Shown here one piece after another: positions 15,967-24,949 of a stretch of 41,962 bases of DNA; position 1 is the first letter of the stretch, and the number at the start of each line of letters is the position of its first letter. Under the pieces are notes generated by a model, which saw nothing but the letters and a program-made list of their open reading frames with translations, was not told the DNA's origin and did not search any database. This DNA is from Fidelibacterota bacterium (GTDB lineage: Bacteria; Fidelibacterota; Marinisomatia; SCGC-AAA003-L08; TS1B11). Position numbers and translations under genes: made by a program. Location of the stretch: assembly GCA_004124295.1 (NCBI GenBank), contig SCKI01000016.1:6098-48059 (forward strand), in the 5' to 3' direction.

Positions 15967-17709
15967 ATGGAACCAACTATGGACAAGACAGACTCCAGCG
16001 ACGCCCATCTTCCGGCGCCCCACGGCGGGCAACTCGTCGATCTGCTGGTTGACACTGGCCGGGCGGCCCAGCTGCGCCAGGAGATCGTGAAACTGCCCTC
16101 ACTGACCCTGAACGGCCGCCAACTGTGCGACCTCGAACTGCTGATGAACGGCGCTTTTTCGCCCCTCACCGGCTTTATGGGCCGGGCCGACTACGAGCGG
16201 GTGTTGGAGGAGATGCGCCTGGCTGAGGGCGCCCTGTGGCCCATCCCCATTACCCTCGATGTGCCTGCAGCGACTGCCGTAGGGCTGAGCCCCGGCGACC
16301 GGCTGGCCCTGCGTGACCAGGAAGGTTTCGCCCTGGCCGTCATGACCCTCAGCGATATCTGGCAGCCCGATTTGCGGCAGGAAGCCGAGGCCGTCTTCGG
16401 CAGCAATGACAGCGCCCATCCCGGCGTGTTCTACCTGCAGGACACAAGCGGCGACAGTTACCTGGGGGGAACCGTCGAGGGGTTATCGCTCCCCTTGCAT
16501 TACGACTACCAGCTCCTGCGCTACACTCCGCACGAGTTGCGCGCCCAGTTTGCCAAGCACGGCTGGCGCAAGGTGGTGGCCTTCCAGACCCGCAACCCCA
16601 TGCACCGGGCCCATCTCGAGCTGACCCTGAGAGCGTCCCATGAGATTGGCGCCAACCTGCTCATCCACCCGGTGGTGGGCCTGACCAAGCCCGGCGACGT
16701 TGACCATTATACCCGGGTGCGCTGCTATGAGCATATCCTGGAGAGCTACCCTGCCGGCAGCGCCATGCTCGGGCTGCTCAACCTGGCCATGCGCCTGGGC
16801 GGCCCCCGGGAAGCCCTGTGGCACGCCATTATCCGCAAGAATTACGGTTGCAGCCATCTCATCGTTGGCCGGGACCATGCCGGCCCAGGTGACGATAGCC
16901 AGGGCGAGCCTTTTTATGGCCCCTACGCCGCGCAGGATCTGTTGCGTGAGCATGAGAATGAGCTGGGCCTCAAGATGGTGCCGTTCCGCCTGATGGTCTA
17001 CCGGGAGGACCGGGCCGAGTATCTGCCTGCCGATGAGGTGCCTGAAGGGACGCCGACCCTGAATATCTCAGGCACCGAGCTGCGCCGCCGGCTGGATAAA
17101 GGCCTGGAGATACCGGAGTGGTTCTCGTTCCCGAAAGTGGTGGCCGAGCTGCGCCGCTCCCAGCCGCCGCTCTCCCAGCGGGGCTTCACGGTATTTTTCA
17201 CGGGTCTGTCAGGCTCCGGCAAATCGACGCTGGCCAACGGCCTGATGGTGAAACTGCTGGAAGACGGCCGCCGGCCGGTCACGCTGCTGGACGGCGATAT
17301 CGTCCGTACAAACCTTTCCAGCGAACTCGGTTTCTCCCAGGAGCACCGCTCGATCAACGTGCGGCGGATAGGATTTGTGGCCAACGAAATCACCAAGAAC
17401 GGAGGTGTGGCCATCTGCGCTCCCACCGCCCCGTACCGGAATGACCGCCGCTTCAACCGCGCGATGATCGACCCCGCCGGCGGGTACATTGAAATTTACG
17501 TCAGCACGCCGCTGGAGGTCTGCGAGGCCCGGGATGTCAAGGGGCTGTATGCCAAGGCCAGGCAGGGGCTGCTGAAGCATTTTACCGGCATCGATGATCC
17601 CTACGAGGCGCCGGCCAACGCTGAGATCGTCATCGATTCCAGCACCGAAAACCCGGATGTTCTGGTGCAGCAAATATTGCTTAAAATAGAGCAGCTGGGG
17701 TACCTGTAG
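15967..17709 (+). CDS. sat/cysC: Bifunctional sulfate adenylyltransferase / adenylylsulfate kinase
   Basis: A 580-residue fusion that makes APS from sulfate and ATP, then PAPS. Residues about 1-395 are the ATP sulfurylase, with FQTRNPMHRAHLELT, HPVVGLTKPGDVDHYTR, GRDHAGPGDD and ISGTELRRRL. Residues about 400-580 are APS kinase, with P-loop FTGLSGSGKSTLANGL, LLDGDIVRTNLSSELGFS, RIGFVANEITKNGG and the lid region DVKGLYAKARQG. The order sulfurylase-kinase is the one found in Aquifex-type and fungal-type fusions. An ATG at 15979 is an alternative start. It is followed 23 bases later by gmhA and then hldE, so PAPS may serve sulfation of cell-surface glycans as well as assimilation; that link is an inference. 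Confidence 0.93.
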   Translation: MEPTMDKTDSSDAHLPAPHGGQLVDLLVDTGRAAQLRQEIVKLPSLTLNGRQLCDLELLMNGAFSPLTGFMGRADYERVLEEMRLAEGALWPIPITLDVPAATAVGLSPGDRLALRDQEGFALAVMTLSDIWQPDLRQEAEAVFGSNDSAHPGVFYLQDTSGDSYLGGTVEGLSLPLHYDYQLLRYTPHELRAQFAKHGWRKVVAFQTRNPMHRAHLELTLRASHEIGANLLIHPVVGLTKPGDVDHYTRVRCYEHILESYPAGSAMLGLLNLAMRLGGPREALWHAIIRKNYGCSHLIVGRDHAGPGDDSQGEPFYGPYAAQDLLREHENELGLKMVPFRLMVYREDRAEYLPADEVPEGTPTLNISGTELRRRLDKGLEIPEWFSFPKVVAELRRSQPPLSQRGFTVFFTGLSGSGKSTLANGLMVKLLEDGRRPVTLLDGDIVRTNLSSELGFSQEHRSINVRRIGFVANEITKNGGVAICAPTAPYRNDRRFNRAMIDPAGGYIEIYVSTPLEVCEARDVKGLYAKARQGLLKHFTGIDDPYEAPANAEIVIDSSTENPDVLVQQILLKIEQLGYL

Positions 17710-17732
17710 CGGGTATCGCTGAAGGCCGGATC

Positions 17733-18296
17733 ATGATCGACATCCAAGCTGCCATACGCGCCCATCTCGATGCCATTGCCACGCTCCCGGCGCTGGAGCC
17801 GCTGATTGCCCAGGCGGCGGAGAAAATGGTTGCCGCCCTGCAGGCTGGGGGCAAGATATTGTGGATGGGGAATGGCGGGAGCGCCGCCGACAGCCAGCAC
17901 TTGGCCGCCGAGCTGGTGGGCCGCTATAACCGGGACCGCAAGGGCCTCGCTTCCATCGCCCTGACCACCGACAGTTCCATTCTCACCTCGGTAGCCAACG
18001 ATTTCGGCTATGCGACCGTCTTCGCCCGGCAGATTGAGGCACTCTGCTTGCCAGCCGATGTCGTTGTCGGTATTTCCACTTCGGGCAACAGCGCGAACGT
18101 GCTGGCCGGCATCGCCAAGGCCCGGGAAATCGGCGCTGCCACCATCGGATTCAGCGGCAGGGATGGCGGCGAGCTGGCCCGGCAAGTGGACCTCTGCCTC
18201 ACCGTACCGGCCCAGGATACGGCCCGCATACAGGAGGGGCACATCCTCATCGGACATATCATCTGCGACTGGGTGGAGGCGGCCACAAGCGCCTGA
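17733..18296 (+). CDS. gmhA: Phosphoheptose isomerase GmhA
   Basis: Isomerises sedoheptulose 7-phosphate to D-glycero-D-manno-heptose 7-phosphate, the first step to the ADP-heptose of the LPS inner core. SIS-domain motifs are MGNGGSAADSQHLAAELVGRY, TTDSSILTSVANDFGY and GISTSGNSANVLAGI. The zinc/catalytic histidine and glutamate are seen in RIQEGHILIGHIICDW. Its 187 residues are normal. It sits between sat-cysC and hldE in a plus-strand operon. gmhB is not in the window. Confidence 0.95.
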   Translation: MIDIQAAIRAHLDAIATLPALEPLIAQAAEKMVAALQAGGKILWMGNGGSAADSQHLAAELVGRYNRDRKGLASIALTTDSSILTSVANDFGYATVFARQIEALCLPADVVVGISTSGNSANVLAGIAKAREIGAATIGFSGRDGGELARQVDLCLTVPAQDTARIQEGHILIGHIICDWVEAATSA

Positions 18297-18303
18297 GCCG
18301 GAG

Positions 18304-19812
18304 ATGCTAAAAAATCGCCAGGCTGCTTTGGAGGCCGTCGAAACAGGCTTTACCGGCGAGACCATCGTGGTGGCCGGCGACTGCATGCTCGACCGCTACG
18401 CCTGGGGCGCCGTCACCCGGATTTCGCCCGAAGCGCCCGTCCCCATCGTCCATGTCCAGCATGAAACGGCCAGCGGTGGCGGGGCCGCCAATGTGGCCAT
18501 CAACCTGGCCACCTTGGGATTGCGCGTCGAGCTGGCCGGCTTGACCGGGGAGGATGCTGCCGGGGCCGAGCTGCTGGAAATTCTCGGGCGTTACGGCATT
18601 GGCGCCGAGACCCTTTTGTCTGTGGCCGGCAGACCCACCATCACCAAGACGCGGGTCATGGGCGGCCACCAGCAGATGCTGCGCCTGGACCATGAAAGCG
18701 CCGGACCCGTCCCGGACCGGGCCAGCGCTGAGCTGCTGGAGAAAACCCTCGCGCTCGTGGACCGGAAACCGGCCCAGGTGATTCTCTCCGACTATGGCAA
18801 AGGGGCGCTGCCGGCCAAGTTCTGCCAGGCCGTCATCAGCCGCGCCCGGCAGCTCCATACGCCGGTCATCGTGGACCCCAAGGGCGCCGATTACACGAAA
18901 TATAAAGGGGCCACCGCTTTGGCGCCCAACCGGCCCGAGCTGGCCCAGGTGACCGGTGCTGCCGCCGATGATCTGGAGGGGCTGCTGTCAGCCGGCCGGA
19001 CCCTGGTGAATGATCTGGATTTGGAATTTCTGGTCGTCACATTGGGGGACCAGGGTATCGCCCTGCTGGAGACCGGCAGCACCCATCGCATCCCCGCTCT
19101 GGCCCAGGATGTATTCGACGTCTCAGGCGCCGGTGACACGGTGGTGGCCACCCTGGCGGCAGCGCTGGCGGCGGGGTTGCCGCGCCTGGATGCCCTCTAC
19201 CTGGCCAACCTGGCCGGCGGCATCGTGGTGGGGAAAGTGGGCACGGCGCCCATCCGGGCCAACGAGCTGTCGGCCGCCATTAGCGCCCCGGACATGACCC
19301 TCCAGCCGGAGAAAATAGCGCCCCTGGAGAAGGTGGCCGAACAGGTGCAGCGCTGGCGGGCCAGAGGGGAAAAAATCGTTTTTACCAACGGCTGTTTCGA
19401 CCTGCTGCACCCGGGCCATGTTGCCTATCTGGAAGCCGCCCGCCAACTGGGGGGCCGCCTGGTAGTGGGCTTGAACACCGACCGGTCGGTGCGCGAGATC
19501 AAGGGCCCAGACCGCCCTGTCATGTCGCAGGAGGACCGCTCCCGGGTGCTGGCGGCCCTGGCCTCAGTCGATATGGTGACCCTTTTTGATGAAGCCACAC
19601 CGCTGAATTTGATCAACACCCTGCGGCCCGATGTGCTGGCCAAAGGGGCCGACTACGAGGCTGCGGACATCGTCGGCGCAGAGGAAGTCCGCGGCTGGGG
19701 CGGCGAAGTGGCCATCATCCCCCTGGTGGAAGGGCGCAGCACCAGCAGAATTATCCAGCGGTTGCAGGCCGGCGGAAACCGGCAGTTCAGAACGGGCGGA
19801 AAAGGGCCTTAG
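18304..19812 (+). CDS. hldE: Bifunctional heptose 7-phosphate kinase / heptose 1-phosphate adenylyltransferase HldE
   Basis: A 502-residue fusion that supplies ADP-heptose together with GmhA and a GmhB phosphatase. Residues about 1-330 are a PfkB-type kinase, with GDCMLDRYAWG, SGGGAANVAINLA, VDPKGADYTKY and the catalytic SGAGDTVVATLAAAL. Residues about 355-490 are the nucleotidyltransferase, with TNGCFDLLHPGHVAYLEAA, GLNTDRSVREIKGPDRP and EGRSTSRIIQRL. The frame is open upstream to 18010 in overlap with gmhA, but homology and the seven-base gap after gmhA place the start at 18304. It converges with the TPR lipoprotein gene 17 bases downstream. Confidence 0.96.
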   Translation: MLKNRQAALEAVETGFTGETIVVAGDCMLDRYAWGAVTRISPEAPVPIVHVQHETASGGGAANVAINLATLGLRVELAGLTGEDAAGAELLEILGRYGIGAETLLSVAGRPTITKTRVMGGHQQMLRLDHESAGPVPDRASAELLEKTLALVDRKPAQVILSDYGKGALPAKFCQAVISRARQLHTPVIVDPKGADYTKYKGATALAPNRPELAQVTGAAADDLEGLLSAGRTLVNDLDLEFLVVTLGDQGIALLETGSTHRIPALAQDVFDVSGAGDTVVATLAAALAAGLPRLDALYLANLAGGIVVGKVGTAPIRANELSAAISAPDMTLQPEKIAPLEKVAEQVQRWRARGEKIVFTNGCFDLLHPGHVAYLEAARQLGGRLVVGLNTDRSVREIKGPDRPVMSQEDRSRVLAALASVDMVTLFDEATPLNLINTLRPDVLAKGADYEAADIVGAEEVRGWGGEVAIIPLVEGRSTSRIIQRLQAGGNRQFRTGGKGP

Positions 19813-19829
19813 ACGGCGCGCCGGGGGGC

Positions 19830-21320
19830 TTAATCCCTGGCCAGGGAGGCCTTGGCCTTGGGCAGGGTAAAGGCGTACCAGCGATCCTCGGAATGGAGAT
19901 TGTTGTGCTTTTCGAAAGTCTCCCTGGCCTTGCGGGCGTTACCGCTGGCTGCGTAGGCTTTCCCCAGGTAGTAGAGCACGAAGGGGCTGGTTTGTGAGCC
20001 CTGTTGCAGATGCCCCACGGCCTTTTCAGGATTGCCGGCGATGAGTTCGATATAGCCGGTCAGAGCCTCATAAGTTTCCAGGTTGTGACGAGTATTCTTA
20101 GCCATAGCATTGGCGCGAAACTGGTCGGCCAGCAGCCGCGCCAAATCGATATCATCGGCGCCGGCCGCCGCTAGAAGCCGGGTGCTGAGAATGGCCTGCC
20201 CAGCCTCGAACTTGTAGTCTTCATCCGGTTCCGCCTGGGCCAGAGATTCTTCCAGGGTGGCCACCAGACTGTCAAGCTTGTGATACTGGCCCTGCTCCAG
20301 GTAGATCAGAACCTCAAAATAATCGCTGCCGGCCGCGTTTTCCGGGAGGCCCGCGTCCAGCGCTTCAAGCTGGGCCTGCTGCGTCATGGCCAGGGCCGCA
20401 TCCAGGTCCCCGGCCAGCACATGGATTTTCGCTATGGTCAGCAGATCGGTTACCTTGCCGCCATAGGTCAATTCGTTACCGTAAGCGCCCCACAGGGCAT
20501 CCCGGGCCTCGTCGTAACGCTCCAGGTATGCCAGGGTCAGTCCGGTCTTGCGCTGCGAGGCGGTGAAAACCGGATTCAATTCCGACGCCTTGCGATAGTT
20601 CTCCAAGGCATCGTCCAAGCGGCCCATTCGCATATACAGATCGGCCATGGAATCGTACGGGTTGGCCTCGTCAGGAATCAGACGCATATAATTTTTCAGT
20701 GCCTTTTCGGCCTTGCCGTACTGCTCCAGGAAACTGTAAACATAGCCCAGCTGGTTATAGGCCATGGCGTAGTTCTTGTCCAGGCGGATGGCTTTCCGGT
20801 ATGCCTGCCCGGCCTCCTGGTAAGTCTCCTCCCGCGAAAAATAGGCCCCGGCCAGCGCCATGTGGGAGCGCTTGTCCCGGGGATAGTCATCGACCAGTTG
20901 CTTGAGAATCTCGATTCTTTTTTCGCGGTCGCCTTTAGAGCCGGCCACGTAGGCCTTGATCAGCAACCCTTCACCTGCGGAAATCTTGGGCAGCAACGCT
21001 TCCGCTTTCCGGCGCCGGCGCTGGCGGTCGGCCATGGAGGTGGCAATCATGGAACGGTAGAGGTGGGCCTGGGCCAGCAGGGGATCTTCATCGATGGCCA
21101 GCTCGAAGACTTCCCGGGCCTCGTCAAAGCGGAGGTTTTCGTAGAGCTCCCGGCCCTCCAGAAATATCTCCAGGGCACGGTCCGACTGGGCGGTAATGGG
21201 AATCTCCCGGGACGACTTATCGCCGCCACAGCCGGCCACAAGGGCGACGGCGCCAAGGGCCATCAGAGCCAATCGGGCGATGGGCGGCCAAGGCTGACGG
21301 GTCCGCCCCAGTCTTTGCAT
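19830..21320 (-). CDS. TPR-repeat lipoprotein
   Basis: About 496 residues from the ATG at 21318-21320, which has AGCAGG upstream; six more codons to 21338 are possible. A hydrophobic segment ends in lipobox ALVAGC. Then follow serial tetratricopeptide repeats, for example ALEIFLEGRELYENLRFDEAREVFELAI, the tandem AYRKAIRLDKNYAMAYNQLGYV and ALENYRKASELNPVF (each split here), and more degenerate ones to the C-terminus. Such proteins are protein-protein scaffolds in the periplasm. No partner is apparent from context because it converges with hldE and its upstream spacer holds only repeats. Confidence 0.85.
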   Translation of the reverse strand: MQRLGRTRQPWPPIARLALMALGAVALVAGCGGDKSSREIPITAQSDRALEIFLEGRELYENLRFDEAREVFELAIDEDPLLAQAHLYRSMIATSMADRQRRRRKAEALLPKISAGEGLLIKAYVAGSKGDREKRIEILKQLVDDYPRDKRSHMALAGAYFSREETYQEAGQAYRKAIRLDKNYAMAYNQLGYVYSFLEQYGKAEKALKNYMRLIPDEANPYDSMADLYMRMGRLDDALENYRKASELNPVFTASQRKTGLTLAYLERYDEARDALWGAYGNELTYGGKVTDLLTIAKIHVLAGDLDAALAMTQQAQLEALDAGLPENAAGSDYFEVLIYLEQGQYHKLDSLVATLEESLAQAEPDEDYKFEAGQAILSTRLLAAAGADDIDLARLLADQFRANAMAKNTRHNLETYEALTGYIELIAGNPEKAVGHLQQGSQTSPFVLYYLGKAYAASGNARKARETFEKHNNLHSEDRWYAFTLPKAKASLARD

Positions 21321-21338
21321 TCTGTTACCTGCTAACAT

Positions 21339-21692
21339 AAAGTATCGATCAATTTACACACAAACTCTATGGGCTGCGGCACCCAACCATAAAACCTGCG
21401 CTGTGGCCCGGGCCGCCGGCGCGCGCCATCCATCCGTGAGACTGAAGCTGCCCGCAAAGGGATGTCAGGGGCAGTAGCAGGGCAGGTAGTTGTTAGTCGT
21501 TGGTTTTCAGTCGTATTGCTCGTTGCCCAGGGCTGATGGGCGGCCACCGCTGGCTGAAAACTACCTACTGCCCCGGCCAACTGCCACTTCTTCCATTCTC
21601 CCCGCCCTCCCCGCGTGGTATTTTTGACGCTTACTTTACCGGCCGAAAGTAACCGGCTCTTTGGGATTGTAAATAAATGAGGGGGACAAGCT
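21339..21692. other. Intergenic spacer with inverted and heptamer repeats
   Basis: A 354-base spacer between the divergent TPR and NTF2-like genes. I see no convincing gene; the long minus-strand frame here has no family features. It holds the repeat element at 21482-21590. Close to the right end the sequence becomes AT-rich (TTGTAAATAAATGAGG), with GAGGGGG as the ribosome-binding site of the next gene. Confidence 0.5.
21482..21590. repeat. Heptamer-type intergenic repeat with inverted arms, copy 2
   Basis: Left arm GGCAGGTAGTTG...GTTTTCAG is complementary to right arm CTGAAAACTACCTACTGCC (about 21553-21571), followed by CAACTGCCACT. The left arm can be read as degenerate seven-base units (GTAGTTG TTAGTCG TTGGTTT TCAGTCG). 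Both the composition and the AACTGCC ending match the repeats near 12181 and 31831. Confidence 0.6.
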
Positions 21693-22148
21693 GTGAAATA
21701 TGCACCAAGACTGCTGGCAGGATGCCTGCTTGTGGCGTCTTGCCAAACGACTGTCGAGGATACCGCCTCAGCAGACACAGCGGCCATCATGCAACTGATT
21801 GAGACTACTGCCGCCATGAACAACGCCGGTGACGCCACCGGTTGGGCGGGACTATTTGCCGAAGACGCGGTCTATATGCCCGGCGGGCAAGCGGCGGTGA
21901 CAACGCCGGAAGGTATCCTGGAGATGGGCCGGCTCGGCTTCAGCCACGGCACGACAGATATTATAATTACCCCTGATGAGATCATCATTTTAGGCGATTG
22001 GGCCTTTGCCCGCAACGCCGTGACCGGGACCTTCAGGGACAATGATGGCGAATCGTTCCCTCTCGATTTGAAACAAATCGTTATCTACCAGCGGCAAGCC
22101 GACGGCAAGTGGAAAATCGCCCGGCTGATCGGGAATAGCAACCAGTAA
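21693..22148 (+). CDS. NTF2-like (SnoaL/DUF4440-type) lipoprotein
   Basis: A 151-residue protein starting at GTG with GAGGGGG seven bases upstream. The signal peptide ends in lipobox LLVASC. The mature part has the NTF2-like layout: an N-terminal helix IMQLIETTAAMNNAGDATGWAGLFAEDAVYMPG (read over residues 32-64), a second helix around TTPEGILEMG, then a beta-sheet with ILGDWAFARNAVTGTF and VIYQRQADGKWKIARLI. Members include small secreted enzymes and ligand-binding proteins; no activity can be named. It appears monocistronic. Confidence 0.8.
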   Translation: MKYAPRLLAGCLLVASCQTTVEDTASADTAAIMQLIETTAAMNNAGDATGWAGLFAEDAVYMPGGQAAVTTPEGILEMGRLGFSHGTTDIIITPDEIIILGDWAFARNAVTGTFRDNDGESFPLDLKQIVIYQRQADGKWKIARLIGNSNQ

Positions 22149-22150
22149 GG

Positions 22151-22236
22151 GCTGACCTGCCGCCAGCAGCTCCTGCTAACCGCTGCTGCTCAGCGCTGAT
22201 GGCGCATCGCTCACTGCTCACGGCTGGCGGCAGCCC
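22151..22236. repeat. Imperfect inverted-repeat element downstream of the NTF2-like gene
   Basis: Perfect 11-base arms CTGCCGCCAGC (22157-22167) and GCTGGCGGCAG (22223-22233), extending to GGGCTG/CAGCCC, enclose a CTG/CAC-rich interior with CGCTGATGG and TCACTGCTCACGG. Its position right after the stop codon suggests a terminator-like or repetitive element. The lack of a T-run argues against a simple intrinsic terminator. Confidence 0.55.
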
Positions 22237-22272
22237 AAGCGGTCCTGGCGGAGGGGCAATCTCAGGGGCACA

Positions 22273-23298
22273 TCAGGCGGGACGATTGTCCGGCGACACT
22301 TGGGGATTATCATACCAGTCGTCAAAATATAATTTGCAGCCCTTTTCGCCTTGGGTGACGAGGGCTTTTTTCTTGGCGTCATCAATGTCAAAGTCCGTTC
22401 CACTTACCCTCAGAGTGTCTATGTAGACCGTTCGGCTCCAGTCGTCACTATGCAGATGTCGATTGTCCTGGGCGCCGATGATGGTCGAGACCATGGCCTT
22501 GATATAGTCGAAGAAATCGTCGATTTTATTTCGCACAGGTTCGGCATTATCCCGGAACACGGCAATATCCCGGCCGCTGTCCAGCCTGAAACCCAAGGTT
22601 TCACGGTTATACAGGTAGCGGCTACTTGTCGCAGGTTTATTCTTGTTGGGCTCATCGTAGTAATCGATCTTCCGGCCATGGGCCTGTAAATCCTCCTCAG
22701 CGATGTATTTTTCCCGGTCAAAAAGTTTCACCGGGTAGTTATCCAACATACCGCCATCTACATAAACGTCCCCGCGAAACCCCCGCACGGCGGCGAAAAA
22801 CAGTGGAATGGACATGGAAATACGCACCGCGTCAACGACCCGCATGCGGGGTGTATGCTCCCATGAAAATACCTCGGCGTAACCGGTAGACAGATTGGTG
22901 CCGACCAGATAAAGTTCGAGAAATCCCCGCTTCTTGAAATCATGGAATGTTGAATTCTCGTTACCTGTTTTCTCCCTGATGAGTCGGCCCATCCAATCCC
23001 GAAAGAAGTCCCCCTTATACCAGCCAAATTCATTGATCAGGCGCTTTGTATCTCTCACGATGCCCCAGGAGTCATCCATAAAATTATTGAAGTTCAAATT
23101 CCACAATATATCCTGCATCTCTTTCAGATTGAAGCCGGCCGAGAGCAATACGGCGTTTATCGCTCCTGCCGATGTCCCTCCTACGCGCTTGATATCTTTC
23201 AGAATCTTGCGCTCTTCCAATACCTTAAGGGCCCCGACGTAAGCGATGCCCTTCACGCCCCCACCTTCAAATATCAGGTTCCTGAACGGATATGCCAT
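22273..23298 (-). CDS. Patatin-like phospholipase
   Basis: A 341-residue lipid acyl hydrolase. The oxyanion motif FEGGGVKGIAYVGAL is close to the N-terminus. The nucleophile elbow is GGTSAGAINAVLLS and the catalytic aspartate is in VYVDGGMLDNYPVKLF, so the serine-aspartate dyad is complete. The ATG at 23298 has GAGGGGAAA before it, and the 12-codon extension to 23334 lacks family similarity. No signal peptide is seen, so it should be cytoplasmic or peripheral. It follows the Nudix-membrane gene with a 22-base gap. Patatin proteins of this type act as membrane-degrading effectors in some anti-phage systems, but no nucleotide cyclase is present here. GC content is lower than that of its neighbours. 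Confidence 0.92.
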   Translation of the reverse strand: MAYPFRNLIFEGGGVKGIAYVGALKVLEERKILKDIKRVGGTSAGAINAVLLSAGFNLKEMQDILWNLNFNNFMDDSWGIVRDTKRLINEFGWYKGDFFRDWMGRLIREKTGNENSTFHDFKKRGFLELYLVGTNLSTGYAEVFSWEHTPRMRVVDAVRISMSIPLFFAAVRGFRGDVYVDGGMLDNYPVKLFDREKYIAEEDLQAHGRKIDYYDEPNKNKPATSSRYLYNRETLGFRLDSGRDIAVFRDNAEPVRNKIDDFFDYIKAMVSTIIGAQDNRHLHSDDWSRTVYIDTLRVSGTDFDIDDAKKKALVTQGEKGCKLYFDDWYDNPQVSPDNRPA

Positions 23299-23320
23299 GA
23301 TTTCCCCTCTGTTCCCTTGG

Positions 23321-24613
23321 TTATTTCCCCGCAAACTCCCCTACCACACGCAGGACGAGTCTCTCAGAAAATCCTGCCACAAATGAGATCGTATAAATGG
23401 TGTAATAAGACATATTCTCTGCAGGAATATTAAAAAATCCAGCGAGCCCGGACTTAAGGGCTATATAGACAATTACCGCGGATCCCGCCCCCGTTGCCAT
23501 ACGCAGAATGGTGACCCAGCCTGACGCCACCGTTTCCGGAACATTGGCATCGTTAGTCGAGCTGGGCACTTTCAGCGCCGCACTTATCACACCACCAAAC
23601 AGGCCAAACAACGCCACGGCTACAAGTATTAGCGCAACAGGATCGGCATCATTTATAACCCCAAAAGGAATCTTGCCCTCCTTCTCCAGCAGGGCGAATG
23701 TGGCAATCAGCAGCAGCAGGAGACTCGCCAGGTTGAACATGTGTCTCCTGACAATGCCCTGGATATAGGCCCGGTTTGAAAAGTGCTCGTCTCTCAAAAG
23801 AGCAGCCCTGTAAATATAATCTACCGGCGGCAACTTGCCCCCTTTCTCCTCCAGCAACCTTTCCATCGCCTCGGCCCGCCACCGTTTTACCTTGCTGGCC
23901 TCCTTGCGCAGTTCGATGATTCTGGCCCCCAAACCATGCGCATCCAGGCCGTACAGTTCCATCCGTTGGGCCCCATTGAAACATTTCCAGGCTGCGTCGA
24001 TGTTGTACCGCAGCAGATTTGCCTCAGCCGCATCGAGCAGAAGCTGCAAATTTTCGGCCCAGTTGCCATCCTGCCCATGATCAGCGTCGGAGATCAATAT
24101 CCGCTGCCTGCTTTCGATACGATAACACTGTATCGAGCCTTCCAGCCTTCTAAATCGCCGCAGCCCGCCAGCCATTCTGAATAGCGCCTTTATCCATCTG
24201 AAGAAATCCAACCTGGCCCCGAGGGTTTGTCGGGGAAATGTTAGCCTGATGAAGTCTTTTTCTTTCCGGTACGTCAGCCTTTTTATCGCCGCCTCCGGGG
24301 AAACCCACGCTACCTTTTCCACCTCACTGGAAGACATTTCTCCTTTCGCCCCGGGCTTCATCCGCCAGAAGAGCACCAGCTTCGGCACCCCTTCGACTGT
24401 GTAATGGATCGTCCCAGCGATTTCCATTAGGTCAGCCGTGTAGCCCGTCTGCTCCTCCACCTCCCTTAACGCAGTATCACTCAGTTCCTCCCCATCCTTG
24501 GCCTTGCCTTTCGGGAGGGACCATTCCGGGCCATCTGTGCTGCTGTACACCAGGGCAATTTCAGCGCCTTTGGAAGTGGCACGTTCGAGGATACCGCCCG
24601 CCGCCATTATCAT
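23321..24613 (-). CDS. Nudix hydrolase fused to a helical and membrane domain
   Basis: A 430-residue protein with three parts. Residues about 1-130 are a Nudix domain with the box G-x5-E-x7-RE: GKAKDGEELSDTALREVEEQTGY, where the last glutamate of the usual EE pair is glutamine. Residues about 140-285 are helical and charged (NAAW-type and LRKEASKVKRWRAEAMERLL). Residues about 290-430 hold several transmembrane helices (NLASLLLLLIATFALL, VALILVAVALFGLFGGVISAAL, SAVIVYIALKSGLAGFF) and end with SFVAGFSERLVLRVVG. The start has GGAGG six bases upstream. It is the first gene of a two-gene unit with the patatin gene. The substrate is unknown; hydrolysis of a nucleoside diphosphate-linked ligand is the family expectation. 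Confidence 0.85.
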   Translation of the reverse strand: MIMAAGGILERATSKGAEIALVYSSTDGPEWSLPKGKAKDGEELSDTALREVEEQTGYTADLMEIAGTIHYTVEGVPKLVLFWRMKPGAKGEMSSSEVEKVAWVSPEAAIKRLTYRKEKDFIRLTFPRQTLGARLDFFRWIKALFRMAGGLRRFRRLEGSIQCYRIESRQRILISDADHGQDGNWAENLQLLLDAAEANLLRYNIDAAWKCFNGAQRMELYGLDAHGLGARIIELRKEASKVKRWRAEAMERLLEEKGGKLPPVDYIYRAALLRDEHFSNRAYIQGIVRRHMFNLASLLLLLIATFALLEKEGKIPFGVINDADPVALILVAVALFGLFGGVISAALKVPSSTNDANVPETVASGWVTILRMATGAGSAVIVYIALKSGLAGFFNIPAENMSYYTIYTISFVAGFSERLVLRVVGEFAGK

Positions 24614-24949
24614 GGTGTCCCTCCAGAATCCGGCGGGATGCGTGCTGCGCTTGGAGGCAGGGGATGTAAGTATATAGGAGGACCGCGAAGGTCTGTCAGT
24701 GGCGGCTGCACCGGTGGGGGTGGCATATTAAGCAGCTGAATCGTTATCGCACCCATAGCAATTGATGACAGCCCCAATGTAAGCTATTAAACCTATTTTG
24801 TAAATAATATCCTGTTTTCCGGTCCCGGAGCATCCTTCCGCCGGTTTATCGGGTGAGCCCCAATTTTCTTCATCATGAAACGATGCTGCCCCTAAATTTC
24901 TGCACTTCACATTATCGTCAGCCCATCTCAGCAGTAGAAGGGGTGCCCT
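24614..24949. other. Divergent intergenic region between Nudix and oligopeptidase genes
   Basis: A 336-base spacer, more AT-rich than its flanks. It should carry both promoters but none is clear. A palindromic TTCATCATGAA lies near 24869-24880. A 60-codon minus-strand frame (24728-24910) has one hydrophobic stretch, but no ribosome-binding site or homology is recognisable, so I do not call it. Confidence 0.4.

Noticed and set aside
21332..21838. 168-codon minus-strand frame over the repeat spacer
   Set aside because: Overlaps the NTF2-like gene start and the repeat element; no signal, motif or ribosome-binding site.
22273..24613. Canonical CBASS system
   Set aside because: No CD-NTase or associated ubiquitin-like or HORMA genes are nearby; only a patatin and a Nudix-membrane protein are present.
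24728..24910. Sixty-codon minus-strand frame with one hydrophobic stretch
   Set aside because: No ribosome-binding site, no homology, located in a divergent promoter region.
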